From: Xenorhabdus cabanillasii
GTDB taxonomy: Bacteria; Pseudomonadota; Gammaproteobacteria; Enterobacterales; Enterobacteriaceae
NCBI RefSeq assembly: GCF_003386665.1
Contig: NZ_QTUB01000001.1
Span: 2,232,001 to 2,296,000, forward strand
Length of the DNA: 64,000 bases
Direction: 5' to 3'
The notes under the pieces are model-generated. The model searched no databases. It was not told where the DNA came from and saw only the letters and a list, made by a program, of their open reading frames with translations. The translations under genes were made by a program, and so were the position numbers. Below are positions 59,996 through 64,000 of the stretch, in pieces; within the stretch, counting starts at the first letter, position 1; the number at the start of each line of letters is the position of its first letter.

Positions 59996-61122
59996 TATGC
60001 TGCTCTCACTATATATAAAAATGCGATGTTACGGGGACGAGTCGATACATATGCCCACCAATCATAAAGTTGTACTGTACTATTCCCAGGATATATCCAT
60101 TTTTTACCTTTAATACTTTTCCATTGTTCGCTTGTCATTGGATCACCAAATGCATAATCTGGCTTTCCGATAAAGCTAACATCCCCTGTATCATTATCAT
60201 CAAAACCTGAGATTATTGTTCCCTCTTGATGTGTTAATATTTCCCTATTCGGGTCTGCACCTTTTCCTTTATCTAACCCACGAATAAATTCACCACGTAG
60301 ATCTGGTATTATCCCAAAGGGATATGCTATTCCTAACTTAGGATATTTAGATTTATCAAAATGTTGACCATTACATTCGAAATAACCTTCAGGTGGATTA
60401 GCATGGGGCCATGGTAAAGGTACTCCAACTGGAATATTGGTTAATGGGTTAATATCTTCTTCAGTTAAAATACGCTTACTTCCTCTGAAATTACCTTTTT
60501 CATCAAAAGCATATGTAGATAATCTAAAATAGCCCGAATATCCCCCATAAGAAAAAGAAATTCCTCTTGCATGTTGAGCACTTTGTGCTTGAGGATGGGC
60601 TACATGGATGGCTAATGCCCCAAGGCCACTTAAATCTTCATTTGGTCTTAAAAATCCGGATAATCCTAAATTACGTGAACTAGGATCATCAAGGTAGTTT
60701 GCAGTTTTAGATAAAATATATCCTGAAGTTTTGGTATTTGTATTTAACTGAATATATCTATCGTCAAAGTTCCCATAATCAGCAGGTACAACCCGTTTTC
60801 CAATTCTTAGTTCCTCGCGAACATAACACCCATTTAGTGTGTCAATGTTTGTAGTGCCTTGGCCACGTAGATAATGGCTAAATGAAGGCTTTGCTGGAGT
60901 ACCGTGGTTATAGCCTAAGTAACTTAGTGAATCTCCTATATTATTACCATCTGTGCGAGTAAAAACATTAATTGCACCAGTATTAGTTTGAGCACCATGA
61001 AAATAAACGGGCTGTAGAACTGCCCCGCCAATATCTTTGTTGAGTGCGTTTTTCGCCAGATCCACGGTTTCCGCCAAACCGAGGTTAAAAGAGATTGCTA
61101 AATGTTCCCTAATTTCAGGCAT
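59995..61122 (-). CDS. alternative tail fibre C-terminal module with collar domain
   Basis: A 375-residue fibre piece without the N-terminal attachment domain. It has FNLGLAETVDLAKNALN at residues 12-28 (the sequence typical of the middle of fibre proteins), and a C-terminal phage tail-collar domain (VGVPLPWPHANPPEGYFECNG, FIRGLDKGKGADP) ending RNIAFLYIVRAA. The first 12 residues before NLGL are unlike the plus-strand fibre. It reads as the silent alternative end of the invertible fibre. As oriented it lacks its own promoter-proximal attachment domain. Confidence 0.85.
   Translation of the reverse strand: MPEIREHLAISFNLGLAETVDLAKNALNKDIGGAVLQPVYFHGAQTNTGAINVFTRTDGNNIGDSLSYLGYNHGTPAKPSFSHYLRGQGTTNIDTLNGCYVREELRIGKRVVPADYGNFDDRYIQLNTNTKTSGYILSKTANYLDDPSSRNLGLSGFLRPNEDLSGLGALAIHVAHPQAQSAQHARGISFSYGGYSGYFRLSTYAFDEKGNFRGSKRILTEEDINPLTNIPVGVPLPWPHANPPEGYFECNGQHFDKSKYPKLGIAYPFGIIPDLRGEFIRGLDKGKGADPNREILTHQEGTIISGFDDNDTGDVSFIGKPDYAFGDPMTSEQWKSIKGKKWIYPGNSTVQLYDWWAYVSTRPRNIAFLYIVRAA
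61069..61094 (-). other. gix-like inversion crossover site (right)
   Basis: The core AAACCGAGGTT at 61076-61086 and the TTCC end match phage Mu gix in inverted orientation relative to the left site. It encodes NLGL (residues 13-16) of the minus-strand fibre. The 26-base match is weaker (about 16 positions). Confidence 0.65.
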
Positions 61123-61254
61123 AAAATCAGGAATCCTTTAAATAGAATAATTATAAATAAATTTTATTATTTATTGGTTTTAAGAGGGAGGGTATCCAGT
61201 GTTTTATTCAAATTTAAATTCTGGATTGTGACTAAATTTCAGTAACAATATAAT

Positions 61255-61560
61255 CATGTATCAGTTTGCTGATCTAAATTTCGGCTATTTTTACGATAAG
61301 GGATCACCATAACCGACTCTTGTTCTTCAATAACATTTCTCAAACGTTGACTATCATATCCTTTATCAGCAATCACAAAATCTGATAGGAGTGACTGAAA
61401 CACAAGACTTTCCGCATGAACAATATCACTGACCTAACTACCCAAAAGTTCAAAATGGACGGGTAAATCGTAACTATCTACAGCCAAATGTATTTTGGTA
61501 GACCGTCCTCCACGACAGAATTCTAGTTCTCATATGATAAAAAATGCCTTCAATTACTTG
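61255..61560 (-). pseudogene. IS5-family transposase remnant
   Basis: On the minus strand the fragment reads GGRSTKIHLAVDSYDLPVHF, then VSDIVHAESLVFQ, DFVIADKGYDSQRLRN and VMVIPYRKNS, a DDE domain of IS5-type transposases, with an in-frame stop and missing ends. It lies right behind the minus-strand fibre module, where an invertase gene might be expected. Confidence 0.75.
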
Positions 61561-61727
61561 GCGATGTTCAGTTTTATGGTAAAGATAGCTTATTCTATTG
61601 CGTACCTGCTAACATAGTTCGCAGCATAATGGGAGGTTTGGTTATGTCTTAGCGAAAACGATTATACCAAATCATCATGCTGTTCAGTACCCCCTTACAA
61701 AACGTCAACAGTACCTAACTGAGGGGA

Positions 61728-63011
61728 CAGGGCAAACGGGTCTAAATTATACAGAGGTAAAACCCATCGTGAGGACTTTCAGCATGTAGCCATTATCCCA
61801 TCCTGCTTTCTGGCGCTTGGTCTTCACACCCACTTTAACCGACTTCTCATTTTTCAGCAGGTTAAGCGCTATTTTATTTATTAACGCCACATTTTCAGCC
61901 GTATGACCGCTTCTCAGGCGCTGGCTATCCTCACCCAAACTGACATCTAATTGCCAGTGCAGTTTATTTTCAATATGCCAATGGCTGCGGATGGCACAAG
62001 CGATAAATTCTGCCGAGGCATTACGATGACTGGTAATATAGTAGTGCCTTTCATAACTCGCTGTTTTCCCTTGCTCTTCCCGCCATGACTCCACAACCAC
62101 TATGCCGCCCAATGTGTGCCACTGAGGATGACGCGCCCGTAACCAATTTACTTCGTTAATCAACCACAACTGACGCTGCTCTATACGACCATGATCGCCA
62201 TCCGTACTTCGGTAGTGAGCGGGGGAAACGCCCGTAAAATCTGTCGCCAACTGGGTATCCAAAAAGAGTTTAATATCATCGTAAAATTCACCCTGATTTC
62301 CTTTCGGGGCCAACACATAATCGGCCTTTCCCGTGACAATCTGGTTAGCTATTGCGTATTGACAGCCCATGGCGTCAATTGTGATAGTGGAACCTTCAAT
62401 ATCCAGCAAGGCCAGGAGTTTAGGGATCGCGGTGATTTCGTTCGACTTATCCGAGACTTTCATCTGACCAAAGCAGAGTTGATTCGCGACTGACCAGGCG
62501 CTGACCAGATGGAGAGCCGGCGCGTCATTGGCTTTGTCGAGCGTTCCCCGCAAAGTTTTGCCATCCAACGCGATAATGTCATCGGATATTTCGGCTAAGC
62601 TGTTCACCCATTGGGTAAAAGCGAGCCCAAATTCTTGGGGATCAAGCCGGTTTATCACATCGTTAAAGGTATCATGGCTGGGAATGCCATTGGGAAGATC
62701 CAGAAATTACCGAAACCAATCTTCTTTGGATTTACCGTATTCTCCAATCGCATTGAAGCCTTCACAACCACAGATCACGGCACAAATCGAGATGGTCAGA
62801 ATATCGATGAGCGCATACTGTTTAGTTCGGCTAACACGTGGATCAGTGAAGTGCCCGAAGGCTTTGCTGAGAGTCGTTGCTTGCATGGCAGTTTCTGCGG
62901 TTATTATTAACAGAGCGCTGATTATAAATCACAAATGGTGACCCCTTCTATTTCTATGTACCGAATGCCATCAGCAGAATCACGTTGGTCAGTTTAGACC
63001 CGTTTGCCCTG
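61728..63011 (-). mobile_element. complete ISAs1-family insertion sequence
   Basis: The element is 1,284 bp long. Its ends are perfect 19-bp inverted repeats, CAGGGCAAACGGGTCTAAA at 61728-61746 and its complement at 62993-63011. It is flanked by the 10-bp direct repeat ACTGAGGGGA (61718-61727 and 63012-63021), a target-site duplication. The intact ends indicate a relatively recent insertion. Confidence 0.9.
61747..62886 (-). pseudogene. ISAs1-family transposase with premature stop
   Basis: The 379-codon gene begins MQATTLSKAFGHFTDPRVSR and contains DDE motifs: IALDGKTLRGT, ITIDAMGCQ, ADYVLAPKGNQ and HWHIENKLHWQLDVSLGED. It ends exactly at the inner edge of the left inverted repeat. One in-frame TAA (62707-62709) replaces a codon in DWFR-FLDLPNG. 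The remaining 303 codons downstream are open from an internal ATG at 62658. Confidence 0.88.
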
Positions 63012-63125
63012 ACTGAGGGGACTACCCATTAATGAAAAATTATGTAGCTGGAAATTATCAGACTGTTTGATTTAGAAAAATCTGTGTTAGTATGTCACAT
63101 TAAATAAAATTCAACATGGTGCCCT

Positions 63126-63866
63126 ATGAAGGTTTTTGTCATTAATTTAGAAAAAGATATAGAACGCAGAAAATCAATGCAAGAACAGTTGCAAAATGTG
63201 AATCTTGATGCTGAATTCATAACAGCAGTATACGGAAAAGAATTAACTAATGAGCAGCTGTTAAACTCATGTCCTAATTTTGATGACTTAGCCCTCACTC
63301 TTGGTGAAGTTGGTTGTTCAATGAGCCATATAAATGTATATAAAAGAATGATCGATAGCAGTATACCTGTTGCTTTAGTATTAGAAGATGATGTACTTTT
63401 TGATGAAAATTTAATTACTATATTGTCGTCTTTAGATAATCACTCCTTGTTATTAAGTTCAAAACCTTATGTTTTTTTATTAAATAACACTAATGAATAT
63501 TTCGAATCATTTAAGAAACCATTAATAGAAAACTATAATATTGTCAATGTAATTGATGCCGCATGTGCTTTTGGATATGTTTTAAATCTATCCGCAGCCA
63601 AGAAATTATATGATTATTTACAACCTGTTAGATTTGTTGCCGATGAATGGAAATTTTTCAAAGAACAAGGTGTAATTAAATTGAAAGGAATTATCCCGCC
63701 AGTAATTCATCCTTCTGTCCAATCGCTAGATTCATCAATCGGAGAAAGAGAGTATACATTGACGAAGTTAGATATAGAAAATAGAAAACGTACAATTATC
63801 ATTCAAATAAAGTTAGCTTTGTGGAGAATATTCATTCGTACTTGGCTGAAAAAAGTTAGGCCTTAG
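63126..63866 (+). CDS. glycosyltransferase family 25 protein
   Basis: The 246-residue protein has the GT25 layout: KVFVINLEKDIERRKSM at the start, GEVGCSMSHINVYKRMI, and the metal- and donor-binding LVLEDDVLFD, plus ADEWKFFKE later. GT25 enzymes add galactose or glucose to lipopolysaccharide or lipooligosaccharide. The C-terminus is basic and amphipathic (KLALWRIFIRTWLKKV), perhaps membrane-associated. It stands just outside the ISAs1 element and is AT-rich. A 9-bp stem-loop follows it. Confidence 0.88.
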   Translation: MKVFVINLEKDIERRKSMQEQLQNVNLDAEFITAVYGKELTNEQLLNSCPNFDDLALTLGEVGCSMSHINVYKRMIDSSIPVALVLEDDVLFDENLITILSSLDNHSLLLSSKPYVFLLNNTNEYFESFKKPLIENYNIVNVIDAACAFGYVLNLSAAKKLYDYLQPVRFVADEWKFFKEQGVIKLKGIIPPVIHPSVQSLDSSIGEREYTLTKLDIENRKRTIIIQIKLALWRIFIRTWLKKVRP

Positions 63867-63881
63867 CTTGAAAGCTAAGGC
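63860..63881 (+). terminator. stem-loop after glycosyltransferase gene
   Basis: GCCTTAGCT pairs with AGCTAAGGC around loop TGAA, overlapping the last codons of the gene. No T run follows, and nothing coding is visible to the end of the window. Confidence 0.5.
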
Positions 63882-64000
63882 TATCACAGGACGGGAGCAT
63901 ACTTTGATTAATATTCAACTTAAAATTTAAATATTATTCTTTAACTGTGGCTTACTAACAATATTTAAAAGAATTATTTATATGATTATACTTTGCTCAA

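Noticed and set aside
1..64000. CRISPR arrays
   Set aside because: No regularly spaced short repeats were seen anywhere in the window.

Overview
The window looks like the chromosome of an insect-pathogenic enterobacterium of the Morganellaceae, most likely Photorhabdus, with Xenorhabdus as the alternative. The first 27 kb is a conserved enterobacterial backbone: rpiA, serA, fau, 6S RNA, zapA, ygfB, pepP, ubiH, ubiI, gcvTHP, ygfZ, sdhE, cptA, fldB, xerD, dsbC, recJ, prfB, lysS and tRNA-Gly(CCC). Base composition is AT-leaning. The accessory genes (a LecA/PllA-type lectin remnant, a ShlBA/PhlBA-type hemolysin locus, an ExsA-like regulator, a P2-type tail locus) also fit Photorhabdus. Species assignment is inference.

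Layout. 1-8.4 kb: rpiA and serA, then fau/6S RNA/zapA on the minus strand, then the ygfB-pepP-ubiH-ubiI operon. 8.4-13.4 kb: glycine cleavage operon gcvT-gcvH-gcvP, with a strong intrinsic terminator between gcvH and gcvP. 13.4-17 kb: an amidotransferase, an HD hydrolase, ygfZ, and the overlapping pair sdhE/cptA. 17.1-18.2 kb: an accessory protein with a RelE/YoeB-like C-terminus, followed by 1 kb of AT-rich DNA without genes. 19.2-26.7 kb: a small exported protein, fldB, xerD-dsbC-recJ, prfB with its programmed frameshift, and lysS.

26.8-40.4 kb is a decaying island beside tRNA-Gly. It holds a broken P4-type integrase, a nonsense-mutated IS110 transposase, an IS982-like remnant, a P4-type primase remnant fused to a frameshifted amidase with a possible periplasmic immunity protein, a lectin fragment, a GNAT gene and a YeiI-like kinase. 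It ends with a two-partner-secretion hemolysin locus behind a Fur-box-like site, in which both genes carry homopolymer frameshifts. VOC and tRNA-binding-domain scraps follow. 40.6-49.8 kb is mostly intact: cobU-cobS-cobT, a CoA ligase facing away from an SDR gene, queH, an orphan ExsA-like activator, a CcmA-type bactofilin whose membrane part and bactofilin domain meet at an A9 tract, and a GNAT gene.

49.8-61.1 kb is a P2-type tail and lysis locus with no integrase or capsid genes in view. Its order is a CI-like repressor, a LexA-box-controlled dinI operon, gpX, holin, SAR endolysin, nested Rz/Rz1, then gpV, W, J, I and a tail fibre. This suggests an R-type tailocin, or a prophage remnant, induced by DNA damage. 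The fibre gene carries a gix-like crossover site. An oppositely oriented second fibre plus its assembly protein begins at a second gix-like site in the same reading frame, so the locus looks like an invertible fibre-switch cassette. No invertase gene lies in the window. Beyond it are an IS5-family remnant, a complete ISAs1-family element with 19-bp inverted repeats and a 10-bp target duplication, and a family 25 glycosyltransferase.
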